A stretch of DNA of 64,000 nt from Perilla frutescens (taxonomy: Eukaryota; Streptophyta; Magnoliopsida; Lamiales; Lamiaceae), in the NCBI GenBank assembly GCA_026008535.1, contig BRKX01000018.1, positions 25,056,088 to 25,120,087 of the forward strand, written 5' to 3'. The notes under the pieces are model-generated. The model saw only the letters and a program-made list of their open reading frames with translations, ran no database searches and was not told the origin of the DNA. This document shows, piece after piece, positions 38,500 through 49,171 of the stretch (position 1 is the first letter of the stretch; the number at the start of each line of letters is the position of its first letter). The position numbers and the translations under genes were made by a program.

Positions 38500-38760
38500 C
38501 ACCACTTTTTGCACAAATCATATCACAGCAACGCCGCTCTTTCTACTCCAACCGCTCTCCCCTTGATTTCACACAACCAACAGTGCCGACCGCCCACACC
38601 ACCCCCTCTCTTGCTCGACACTATCGGTGGACGACGTAGGAAAGCGACCACTCTTTCTACTATGACCCCCTCCCGCTTGGTCGACTTCATCGGAGGACCA
38701 AATGGAACGACACAATTGTGGCAGGCATCAATGACGGGCAAAGGGTTCTCATAAAAACTT
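38500..38760. other. GC-richer island of unknown nature
   Basis: About 250 bp of distinctly GC-richer sequence, open in a frame on each strand (about 80 and 72 codons). Neither resembles a domain I know. It lies just left of the TAGCAAA array and may be the leader end of that element or a captured gene fragment. Confidence 0.35.
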
Positions 38761-38879
38761 TATGGTATTTCCCCCCAAAATTTCCCGCCATTTTTATATG
38801 CTATTTGGATATTTAGAAAGTTGAAAAATTAGTACTGGTCTCGCTTTTGATAGAATGTCGATTTCATTGGTATTTGTTG

Positions 38880-40230
38880 GTAAAAATTGTAAATTAGTAC
38901 TGGTCACTTCTGTTGATAGCCAATTATGCCTTGGAGTTTAGCAAATCGTACAGTTGGTTATAGCAAAATTTCATTTTTCATAGTCATATAGTTTTAGGGA
39001 ATTGTTCTGTTGATTATAGCAAATTGACATTTTGTTTATAGCAAATATTTTCTTTATTTGTTGCAAGTTATTCATCTGATGATATCAAATTGGTATATGT
39101 TTATAGCAAATCTTTGTTGTGTTGTTAGCCAATAGTTATGTCGACTGTGGTTCAAAAATTATTTAATGTGTTTATAGTTGGCGGTTTTTTTTAGATTCAT
39201 AATTCATAGCAAATTAGATTCTGTTTATAGCATTTTTATCCGTATGTGTTTAACAAAGTATGCAGTTAATTAGTTATAACAAAATTGCATGTTTCCCACA
39301 TTCATATTTTTTTAGCAAATTATTCTTCTGTTGATAACAAATTATGCCTTGGTGTTTAGCAAATCGTGCAGCTGGTTATAGTAAAATTTCATTGTTCATA
39401 GTCCTATATTTTTAGCGAATTGTTCTGTTGATTATAGCAAATTGACAATTTGTTTCTAGCAAATATTTCCTCTGTTTGTTGCAAATTATTGATCTAATGA
39501 TATCAATTGGTATATGTTTATAGCAAATTTTTGTTGTGTTGTTAGCTAATAATTATGTCGACTGTGGGTCAAAAATTATTTAATGTGTTTATAATTTGCG
39601 GCTTTCTTGAGATTCATAATTCATAGTAAATTATTCATCTGTTTATAGCATTTTTATCCGTATGTGTTTAGCAAAGTGTGCAGTTGGATATAACAAAGTA
39701 TGCATTTTTTCATATTCCTCTTTTTCTAGCAATTTATCCCTCTGTGTATATCAAATTGTTCAATTGTTTATAACAAAGTTGCATTGTTTTGATATTCTTC
39801 TTTTTTTAGCAAAATATTCATCTGTTGATAGTAATTTTACATTCGGGTTTAGCAAATTATACAGTTGGTTATAACAAAACTGCATGTTTCCCATATTCGT
39901 ATTTTTTTAGCAAATTATTCTTCTTTTGATAGCAAATTATGCCTTAGTGTTTAGCAAATCGTGCAGCTGGTTATAGCAAAATTTTATTTTTCATAGTCCT
40001 ATATTTTTAGCGAATTGTTCTATTGATTATAGCAAATTGACATTTTGTTTCTAGCAAATATTTTTATCTGTTTGTTGCAAGTTATTCATCGGATGATATC
40101 AAATTGGTATATGTTTATAGTAAATTTTTGTTGTGTTGTTAGCTAATAATTGTCTGGATTAATTTCTTTGTTGATAGCAAGCCGTTTCCCTGTTTATAAC
40201 ACATAATTGTATTTTATATTTATCTGTTCA
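38880..40230. repeat. TAGCAAA motif array in long degenerate repeats
   Basis: The word TAGCAAA occurs about 20 times by eye, mostly as TTATAGCAAATT or TTTAGCAAATT, nearly all in one orientation. It lies within longer units: the phrase aattatgcctt(g/a)g(a/t)gtttagc starts near 38921, 39340 and 39936, and tatgtcgactgtgg occurs twice. The same word fills the intron-like DNA of both palindrome arms and recurs at 46790-46830, so it marks one element family. Confidence 0.75.
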
Positions 40231-40241
40231 TTGATATTTAG

Positions 40242-40477
40242 GTAGTAATCAGAAAGGTGATCGTACTAAAAAGGGCATATCAAAGAGTGGGACAAAAGGT
40301 ATTTACTTGATACTATGAACAATGACATATTTTCACATTTAGATGTTTATTCACACTTAATTTTTGAATATAATGTTGATAATTTTTTATATATTTTTGT
40401 ATACGGTTATATAGATGTAAAATTGAAACAGCCAGAAGGACATGATAAGAAGAGAAGACGAGAAAATGTGCAGAATG
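40242..40477 (+). pseudogene. Two short basic exons upstream of the FAR1-like gene
   Basis: Two exon-like segments, 40242-40298 (SNQKGDRTKKGISKSGTK) and 40415-40477 (DVKLKQPEGHDKKRRREN), are bounded by AG and GT and have matching phases (each starts with two bases and ends with one base of a codon). They are Lys/Arg-rich, like a nuclear localisation region. The phase also fits the FAR1 exon that begins at about 44145 on the same strand, so they may be 5' exons of that gene, cut off by the inverted arm that begins at 40508. Weak on its own; no homology was recognised. Confidence 0.4.
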
Positions 40478-40507
40478 GTTAGTTTCTTAATCATTCAATT
40501 AATAGCA

Positions 40508-43500
40508 AATCAATAGTCATAAGAATGAAATGAACAAATTATGAATCAGACAATTCCTAGCATCATGATTAGTTTTGACCCCGCACTTGCTACACTTTCT
40601 TAGAGGCTTATTGGCAACAGAAAACACCCTTTGCATCCATTGATTTAATCCCACTACCACTACCTTTAGTTGTAACATGTAGAGGTTGATTGACAACTAC
40701 TTCAGTAGGCTTCTCGGAACCATAGAAAAGTTCAAACAACTTGCTCTTTCATAAGGTAGAATATGAACTCTGAGTATTATTAGTCACTAGCATAGCTTTC
40801 AAATCATGTATACCACCCATTAAAATTTTTGTCTTTTCCTCGTCACCTTCGACAGCTCCTACACAAGCACAAAAATCTAAAACCATTCTATTAATTCTTT
40901 ATTTCCTCTCATCCGACAACCCTGGTCCATCGTGCAACAATATATTTATTAGGAATATCAACTTACTTAAACTGATTGAATAAATGAAAAATATCACAAC
41001 ACAGTATACCCTCCCAGATAAGTTTTTTACAGCTACACAAAGCAGTATCTACTTCCTTGTTGTACGAAACGATAAATGTCTGGTCGACACCATCTTCAAC
41101 TTCATATATCATACCGACGCCAGATTTCTCCATATTGAGAACACTACAACTTTAACATGATTTTTCAATCTCTCCTTGAACCTTAAAGAACATTTTGGTC
41201 GAGTAAACAGTAGCTGCATGCTTCTCAATTTTTTTGGTTTTTTCACATGAGGAATTGTCGAATGATTATAACTATTTTGAAGTTCGTATAAATTCCTCTA
41301 CGCATCTATAGCATTATCAAAATGCATTAGAAATTCTACAAGGTTGGACCCAAGATTTAAGTAGTGATTGAAGAAACTATTCATACTCTCATAAATAGAA
41401 GTAGTCCTGCACAAGCTGCTCATTGCATAGTTCCTAAAATATGTCGATATCCAATACTGTCTAATCTCGAACAAAGAAATGAACCAACTATGAGTTGTTA
41501 GTTCAAAATCCACCATAACATCTTTCCATTTGTCCTCAAATTCTTGAGGCTCAATCATATCAGTCCAAACAATATCGTTAAGCCTCCTCTTAAAAGTATT
41601 GTCATGTTTCAAGTGTGACGGGGACTTATCCGAAATCTTGAACATAATATGCCAAATGCACAAACAATGCTGGGTATTAGAAAGGACATGATCAATAGCT
41701 ATATTCATTGCAGGATCCTGTTTGTGATCATCATTCGAGGACACCCCCCATACACTTTTTAAACTTCTCGAACACCTACTCGTAAGATTCATGATTTTCA
41801 CCAGAAAACAAACAAGCACCAAACGTGATACATTTTTCATGGTTGTCTTTACCCGTGAATGGTGCAAAAATCATCTCATACCTGATGTAAACAATGTATA
41901 AATAATAGTATTAACGACCTGATAATTAATAATAACAACTAATAATACGTGATACAAATATTGCTAATATTATGTGAAAAATTTGCTAATGACATACCAT
42001 TATACTGCCAACCTCACAATATTTCAACTAACTATTAACTATTCTTATTATTATTATACTGCTAAACTTATGAGAAATATTTGCTAAATACATAATAATC
42101 ACAAATTTCGAGTAAGATTATTATTATTGTGAACAAAAATACTTCCTAATAGTACAAAAAATGAATAACATAAAAACATTATTTAAAAATATAATAACAT
42201 TCGAATATTGATTATGTGAAAATACCTATTTTTTGTAGGTGCAATCGAATGAAACAACATCACCAAAAACAGCATAGTTCTGTCTCGAAACCGGATCAGT
42301 CAAGAAAATACTTTTTAAATTGTCATCTTTATCTATAGAGTAGTCGAAAAAATGCATCAGATGCCTCATTCCGCATAAACATACTATTCAACATCATTTG
42401 AGCATCACCCCCAATAATATATGCACGAAGGTCACGAGAAAAAAATTTATAATCATTCTCAGTGCATCCCACATCAAAAATAAGTACCCACGACTTCTTT
42501 AAAAAATCGATAAGATTTCATCGGGCCTATATTTGCTCTGGCGCAATCCAAAATAAAATTCTGATGCACAAATCCCAACTTCCTGTTAGCCTTCAAATAT
42601 TTCTTAAATTTATCAGAAACTAATGTGTGTATATATCCTTCAATAACAATAGTCACGATGTAACCATATTCTGTAACAAATTTAAGAACCAAATGAGCCA
42701 AACAATGCACTTTTCTTGATACTCTACGTCTTTTCTTCTTCTTTTTATCATCATTGTTGACTTCATCTGGAAGTGAATTTTTTCCCCTCACGATTACAGA
42801 CCAAATACTTCCAAATAATAACACCATCATCAACCTTTTTTTACCGATCCAAGACGAATATCGAAACCACTTACTTCAGCATAAACCCGATAAAAAAATA
42901 TTTGCTTCTTTAAGAGTTTTAAACTGCTGGCCAACAAATGACTTTAAAGATGAATTACATTCTGGTATGTGACTTGCACACAACCCCACAACTGAATCAA
43001 CATTAATTCCTGTCATTTGAAATGTTGTTATAAGCATACAGATAATATGCTATTAACAATTCCATACTTTGCTAATAGTCATTGTCTACAAGCAATGTCC
43101 AACATATCCATATCATATAAGGATTAATAAAAAAAAAAAAACCCATACAGTAAAATGGATGATGAATTTGCTAAAAATAACTACAAAAGTTGCTATAAAC
43201 ATATGCATATTCTGCTATAAAAATATTTGTATTTTGCTGACATTCATTCATGCGATTTTATCTAATTTTTCTTAACAACTAGAAAACTTCGACAATCAAG
43301 TACGAAATGCATCTGTCTTCCATAATAAACATGATAAGACCATTATGTGCAATCAATGTCCAATGTCTCGGTAGCATGTAAGGAACAGTCGAACAATTTC
43401 CAAAAAAAAACTCATATAATAAACAAATAACTCATTTTACTACAAAATGATACAAAACCTGCTAAACACAGATGCATAATTTGCTAACATTAATGCATAC

Positions 43501-43562
43501 GATTTCTCCCAGTTTTTGCTTAACAACTGAAAAACTACAATAATCAAGTTAATAATAAATGT
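40508..43562. repeat. Left arm of giant palindrome
   Basis: Reverse-complement copy of 43589-46685, with a spacer of about 26 bp (43563-43588). The outer edges match as aatcaatagtcataagaatg (40508) and its complement ending near 46685. The inner edges match as cttgattattgtag on both sides. Arms are about 3.05 and 3.1 kb and remain highly similar, with scattered substitutions and small indels. Confidence 0.9.
40540..43010 (-). pseudogene. FAR1/FRS-MULE transposase pseudogene, left arm
   Basis: Minus-strand copy of the gene at 44141-46660. Recognisable parts in coding order: the FAR1-type zinc-binding region (about 43010-42474, with HCLAHLVLKFVTEYGYIV), the start of the transposase core (about 42420-42230), the MULE transposase core with QDPAMNIAIDHVL and the CHIMFK-type region (about 41870-41290), the SWIM region (about 41100-40980) and the terminal C-x2-C-x5-H-x4-C knuckle (about 40600-40550). 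The frame is broken in several places, including two 1-base losses just before QDPAMN that are also present in the right arm. It cannot code for a full transposase. Confidence 0.85.
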
Positions 43563-44140
43563 GTCTTCCATAATAAACACGATAAGATACATTTATTATT
43601 AACTTGATTATTGTAGTTTTTCAGTTGTTGAGCAAAAATTGAGTGAAATCGTATGGATTAATTTTTAGCAAACTATGCATCTGTAGCAAGTTGTGTATCA
43701 TTTTGTAGCAAAATGAGTTATATGTTTATTATGTGAGCTTGTTTTTTTTAAATTATTTGACTGTTCCTTACATGCTACCGAGATGTTAGACATTGATTGC
43801 AAATACTGGTCTTATCATGTTTATTATGGAAGATAGATACATTTCATACTTGATTGTCAAAGTTTTCTAGTTGTTAAGAAAAATCTAGTTAAAATCGCAT
43901 GATGGATGTCAGCAAAATACAAATATATTTATAGCAAAATATGCATCTATTTTTGTAGTTATTTTTAGCAAATTCATCATCCATTTTATTGTATAGGTTT
44001 ATTTTGTTTTTTGATTGATCCTTATACAATATGGACATTGCTTGTAGACAATAGCTATTAGCAAAGTATGGAATTGTTAATAGCATATTATTTATGTGTT
44101 TATAGCTTATTATCTGTATGCTTATAGCAATATTTTTAAA

Positions 44141-46660
44141 TGGTAGGAATTAATGTTGATTCAGTTGTGGGGTCGTATAGAAGTCACATACCAGAATGTA
44201 ATCCATCTTTAAAGCCATTTGTTGGCCAGAAGTTTAAAACTCTTGAAGATGTAATTATTTTTTATCGGATTTATGCTGAAGTAAGTGGTTTCGATATTCG
44301 TCTTGAATCGAAAAAAAAAGACTGATGATGGTGTTATTATTTGGAAGTATTTGGTCTGTAATCAGGGGTGAAAAAAATTCACTTCCAAATGAAGTCAACA
44401 ATGATGATGAGAAGAAGAAGAAGAAGAAGAAGAAGAAGAAGAAGAAGAAGAGTGGATTGTTTGGCTCGTTTGGTTCTTAAATTTATTACAGAATATGGTT
44501 ACATCGTGACTATTTTTATTGAAGGACATATACACACATTAGTTTCTGATAAATTTAAGAAATATTTAAAGGCTAATAGGAAGTTGGGATTTGTGCATCA
44601 TAATCTTATTTTGGATTGCGCCAGAGCAAATATAGGCCCGATGAAATCTTATCGACTTTTTAAAGAAGTCATGGGTACTCATTCTGATGTAGAATGCACT
44701 GGGAATGATTATAAAATTTTACTCGTGACCTTCGTGCATATATTATCGAGTATGATGCTCAAATGATGTTGAATAGTATGTTTATGCGGAAAGAGACATC
44801 TGATGTTTTTTTTTACTACTCTGTAGATAAAGATAATAATTTAAAAAGTATTTTCTGGGCTGATCCGGTTTCGAGACACAATTATGCTGTTTTTGGTGAT
44901 GTTGTTTCGTTCGATTGCACCTACAAAAAATAGGTATTTTCACATAATCATTATTCGAATGTTATTATGTTATTCATTTTTTGTACTATTAGGAAGTATT
45001 TTTGTTCACAATAATAATAGTCTTACTCAAAATTTGTGATTATTATATATTTAGCAAATATTTCTCATAAGTTTAGCAGTATAACAATAATAATAATAGT
45101 TAATAGTTAGTTGAAATATTGTGAGGTTGACAATATAATGGTATGTCATTAGCAAATTTTTCACATAATATTAGCAATATTTGTATCATGTATTATTAGT
45201 TGTTATTAATAATTATCAAGTCGTTAATACTATTATTTATACATTGTTTACATTATGTATGAGATGATTTTTGCACCATTCATGGACAAGGACAACCATG
45301 AAAAATGTGTCACATTTGGTGCTTGTTTGTTGTCAGGTGAAAATCATGAATCTTACAAGTGGGTGTTCGAGAAGTTTAAAGAGTGTATGGGGGCTGTCCT
45401 CGAATGATGATCACAGACAGGATCCTGCAATGAATATAGCTATTGATCGTGTCCTTCCTAATACCCGACATTATTTGTGCATGTGCCATATTATGTTCAA
45501 GATTTCGGATAAGTCCCCATCACACTTGAAACATGACAATACTTTTAAGATGAGGCTTAACGATATTGTTTGGACTGATATGATTGAGCCTCAAGAATTT
45601 GAGGACAAATGGAAAGATGTTATGGTGGATTTTGAACTAACAACTCATAGTTGGTTCATTTCTTTGTTCGAGATTAGACAGTATTGGATATCGACATATT
45701 TTAGGAACTATGCAATGAGCAGCTTGTGCAGGACTACTTCTATTTATGAGAGTATGAATAGTTTCTTCAATCACTACTTAAATCTTGGGTCCAACCTTGT
45801 AGAATCTCTAATGCATTTTGATAATGCTATGGATGCATAGAAGAATTTATACAAACTTCAAAATAGTTATGATCATTCGACAATTCCTCATGTGAAAAAA
45901 CCAAAAAAATTGAGAAGCATGCATCTACTATTTACTCGACCAACATGTTCTTTAAGGTTCAAGGAGAGATTGAAAAATCATGTTAAAGTTGTAGTGTTCT
46001 CAATATGGAGAAATATGGCGTCGGTATGATATATGAAGTTGAAGATGGTGTCGACCAGACATTTATCATTTCGTACAATAAGGAAGTAGATACTGCTTTG
46101 TGTCGCTGTAAAAAATTTATCTGGGAGGGTATATTGTGTTGTCATATTTTTCACTTATTCAATCAGTTTAAGTAGTTTGATAATCCTTATAAATATATTG
46201 TTGCATGATAGACCAGGGCTGCATTATTGAATCCGGTGTCAGATTTAGGAGATGATGTTTTTGATAGGTGTGTTGCGTCGGATGAGAGTAAACAAATAAT
46301 TAATAGAATGATTTCAGATTTTTATGCTTGTGTAGGAGCTGTCGAAGGTGACGAGGAAAAGACAAAAATTTTGATGTGTGGTATACATGATTTGAAAGCT
46401 ATGCTAGTGACTAATAATACTCAGAGTTCATATTCTACCTTAAGAAAGAGCAAGCTGTTTGAACTTTTCTATGGTTCCGAGAAGCCTACCGAAGTAGTTG
46501 TCAATCCACCTCTACATGTTACAACTAAAGGTCATGGTAGGGATTAAATTAAGGGATGTAAAGGGTGTTCGTGTTGCCAATAAGCTTGTAAGAAAGTGTA
46601 GCAAGTGCGGGGTCAAAACTAATCATGATGCTAGGAATTGTCCGGATTCATAATTTGTTC
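44141..46660 (+). pseudogene. FAR1/FRS-MULE transposase pseudogene, right arm
   Basis: Family: FAR1-related or MURA-type proteins, which bind DNA through an N-terminal WRKY-GCM1-like zinc domain, carry a DDE transposase core and end in a SWIM zinc finger. Seen here: FAR1 domain start KFKTLEDVIIFYRIYAEVSG (44230-44290), CLARLVLKFITEYGYIV (44456-44510), FFYYSVDKDNNLKSIFWADP (44805-44865), FGDVVSFDCTY (44895-44927), an intron-like gap with TAGCAAA words, FMDKDNHEKCVTFGACLLSG (45280-45340), QDPAMNIAIDRVL (45418-45457), the SWIM region CRCKKFIWEGILCCHIF (46102-46150) and the knuckle CSKCGVKTNHDARNC (46598-46642). Frameshifts occur in an A run (44312-44319), before and after MMITD (45395-45420) and elsewhere. 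Dead as it stands. Confidence 0.85.
44410..44451 (+). repeat. (GAA)n microsatellite within the FAR1-like pseudogene
   Basis: About 14 GAA/AAG units at a site where the left arm reads a shorter mixed Lys/Arg stretch. The expansion happened in this arm only. Confidence 0.9.
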
Positions 46661-46685
46661 ATTTCATTCTTATGACCATTGATTT

Positions 46686-47411
46686 ATTACATAGTTTGAT
46701 ATTAGTTTTTATTTTAAATGATTATTTTTAGAGTTTGAATCTATGCAACTTGAGTACAAACCAGTTAAGTAATTTATTTTTTCCTCTTATTAGCAAACAT
46801 TTAACCAAATATTAGCAAATATTTATATATAAATTAGTTGATTTTGTGGGGTTAGACTATATTTATCCAATATGATAATGTGTGTTTACACATAATTCGT
46901 TATTTGATAATATGACCTTGCATAACTCAGTTGATAATATGATCTTAAACATAATTCATTATTTGTATTATCAAGACTAATTTGTTATCACGAGTATAAT
47001 AGTTTGCTATCAATATTACAATAATTGGCTATAACTAATTGAATAATATACTATGAAAACATAAATAATTTACTTTTAACAAATAATAATTTGTGTTGCA
47101 TCCAATGTTTGAGGACAATCATGTCTAAAGTGTAAGGCCATTTATTACATGTTTTTACGGGCATTTTATTCGATATAAATGTTCTTTTTAATCTGTTTTG
47201 AGTCAAAAAGAACCAGGTTTGGGGTCAAGGGCACTTTAGAAGGTCGAGTTTGGCGAAAGAAGCACCACATGACATCAAGTTATGACCCACTTTAGGAATA
47301 TGCCTCACAATTTTTCAGAATGTAAGTACAATTTTCAGAAAACTTTAAACATATGTTTCCAATTCCTAAAACCTCTCTTTTCATGTCATCAGCCATAAGA
47401 ACATAAGAATT
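46686..47411. other. Right flank of the FAR1-like element and spacer
   Basis: TAGCAAA/TTTGCTA words continue to about 47050, consistent with the far end of the element. From 47100 to 47411 the DNA is of a different kind and may be the inner part of the copia fragment that follows. No gene. Confidence 0.45.
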
Positions 47412-48409
47412 TTACACAGTTTTATAAGAAGAAAAAAGATGCTTGTAAGGTGAAATATGAATTGAACAACTTGAGTCCAGAAGCCACTGATTAGTTTCTA
47501 GAGAATTTGTTACAACATTCACAGAAGAAGGCACAGAGAAACCATTATGCACCATGTAATATTCACCCATATAACCCTCAATAGCATTATTAACACCGCC
47601 CTCAGCATTTTCTCTTAGTTTATATGGGTTTTTACACTCTTTAGCATAATGACCAGTTTCCTGACACTTGTAACATTTCCTAGATCTCTTATTGATCTTA
47701 GACTTAGATTTTTCTTTCTCATTTTCCTTATCTTTCCATTTCTTCTTATTTTTGCCTTCTGTTTTGCCTTTTTCCTTTCTCTTTCCTCTGACAAACATAG
47801 CTTTATTACCAGAACTATTTCCCCTTGTTTGATATCCATTTCTTTTCCTTTAAGGGCATTTATCACAATATCAAGGGATAAATCATCCCTGCCATACTTG
47901 ATGGCTGAGTTAACATCATTAAATTCTTCAGGTATGGAGTTTAACAACACAAATGGAGTATCGTCATCAATATGTTTGTCACCAGAGAACTTTAAATCTT
48001 GAATAAGTTTGTTAAAAATATCCAGATTCTCATATATGTCTTTACTCAGGTCTAATTTGAAATTGATAAACTTGTTAAGCAAGAACATTCTTCCAGGTAA
48101 GGAAACTTTAGTGTAAACTTGATTAAGAGTATTCCACAAAGTTTTTACAGAATCAGATTTAGTAAAATCACTGGTTCCAACCTTTCTAATCACAGAATCA
48201 CTCAAATTCAAGATTAGGGTAAAATAAGCTAACTCATTCATTTCTTGCTTTTTAACATCAGAGGTTCCAGTCAGGTAAGATAAATCAACAGCTCTATACA
48301 TATGTTGTTGAATTAAAACACACTTCATTTTCTATTTCTAGATATTGAAATCACCCTTACCATTGAACATAACCATGCCAAAAGAAGTACTAGCAGAATT
48401 ATTAGCCAT
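47412..48409 (-). pseudogene. Ty1/copia gag (and start of protease), broken
   Basis: Retrotransposon nucleocapsid gene on the minus strand, starting at the ATG at 48409. It has the copia gag core (UBN2 type; phrases FTLILNLSDSVIRKV and LLNSIPEEF) and a CCHC knuckle CYKCQETGHYAKEC at about 47680-47640. The protease start WLLDSSCSIHI is where Gly would be expected after Asp-Ser. Breaks: in-frame TAG codons at 48338-48340 and 48332-48334, where family context suggests Trp and Gln, and a frameshift near 47820. The rest of the polyprotein is missing, so this is a truncated fossil. Confidence 0.85.
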
Positions 48410-48931
48410 GATTAACCAGAATACAGAGATAAAAAATATACACAACTTATATAGAAAAAGGAAGACAAAAAAGGTGATACACAATATTGTATACAAGAAA
48501 ATGGATTTCCCAGTTCACAATCACTTGGTTTATCGAGGGCGCAGGGGGTCAACACTGTCTCACAATCAAGGTATCAAGAAATTCCTAATTTCTTTAAAGT
48601 TCTTTCGAACTTAGAGGAGCTTTTACAAAACTCAAGAAATAGTAAAGCAAGAAGTACCAAAACATAGATGCAGACTTAAAGCAGAGATAGAACATAGTAT
48701 CAGAGATAGCAGCGAAAGCACAAAGGCACATAATCAAAGATACCCTAAATCTACCAGCACAAAAGCCCAAGCCTATAGTCGCACACAGACTACACTAGAA
48801 ACTGAAAAACAGAGAGGTACATCCACTTTACTAGAGCGGAGCCCTAGAAGAGGGTAATCCGTCTTACCTTACACGTTTTTAAACGCGACGATGAGGCCTC
48901 AGTTGCGGGGGCTTAGAGGTAAATCAGACCC

Positions 48932-48943
48932 GCTCTGATACCA
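48932..48943 (-). other. Primer binding site of the minus-strand copia element
   Basis: On the minus strand it reads TGGTATCAGAGC, complementary to the 3' end of initiator tRNA-Met, the usual primer of plant copia elements. It lies one base inside the LTR end (...CCCAACA). Confidence 0.85.
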
Positions 48944-48944
48944 C

Positions 48945-49168
48945 TGTTGGGTATCGAGTAGATTGCCTCAAACGCCATTCCCTAATTACAATGTTTTTGC
49001 CCAAGAATTGTATAGATTTGGCTCAGACTTGTTCCACGAAGGAATTCGGCTGAACACACAAGTTTCTCCTTTTACAGACCACCAGTGAAAGAAAGACACT
49101 CAAGAACCCTAATCTAGGGCCTTCACATACCGGGTAACTAGAAACCCTAATCGAAGGTTTGTTTTCTT
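48945..49168 (-). mobile_element. Truncated LTR of the minus-strand copia element
   Basis: It starts on the plus strand with TGTTGGGTATC immediately next to the primer binding site, as expected of an LTR ending in CA on the minus strand. It runs until about 49168, where reverse-transcriptase coding sequence in the other orientation begins abruptly. The outer end of the LTR is therefore missing. Confidence 0.65.
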
Positions 49169-49171
49169 TGC

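Larger units (their letters stand above)
43589..46685. repeat. Right arm of giant palindrome
   Basis: Inverted copy of 40508-43562. It differs most clearly by a (GAA)n expansion at about 44410-44451, which replaces a short coding stretch still present in the left arm (about 42700-42745). Confidence 0.9.

Noticed and set aside
38880..40230. CRISPR-like array
   Set aside because: Repeats are degenerate and unevenly spaced, there are no unique spacers of constant length, and this is a plant nuclear genome.
47649..48002. Plus-strand hydrophobic open frame
   Set aside because: It is the reverse strand of the lysine-rich gag tail.
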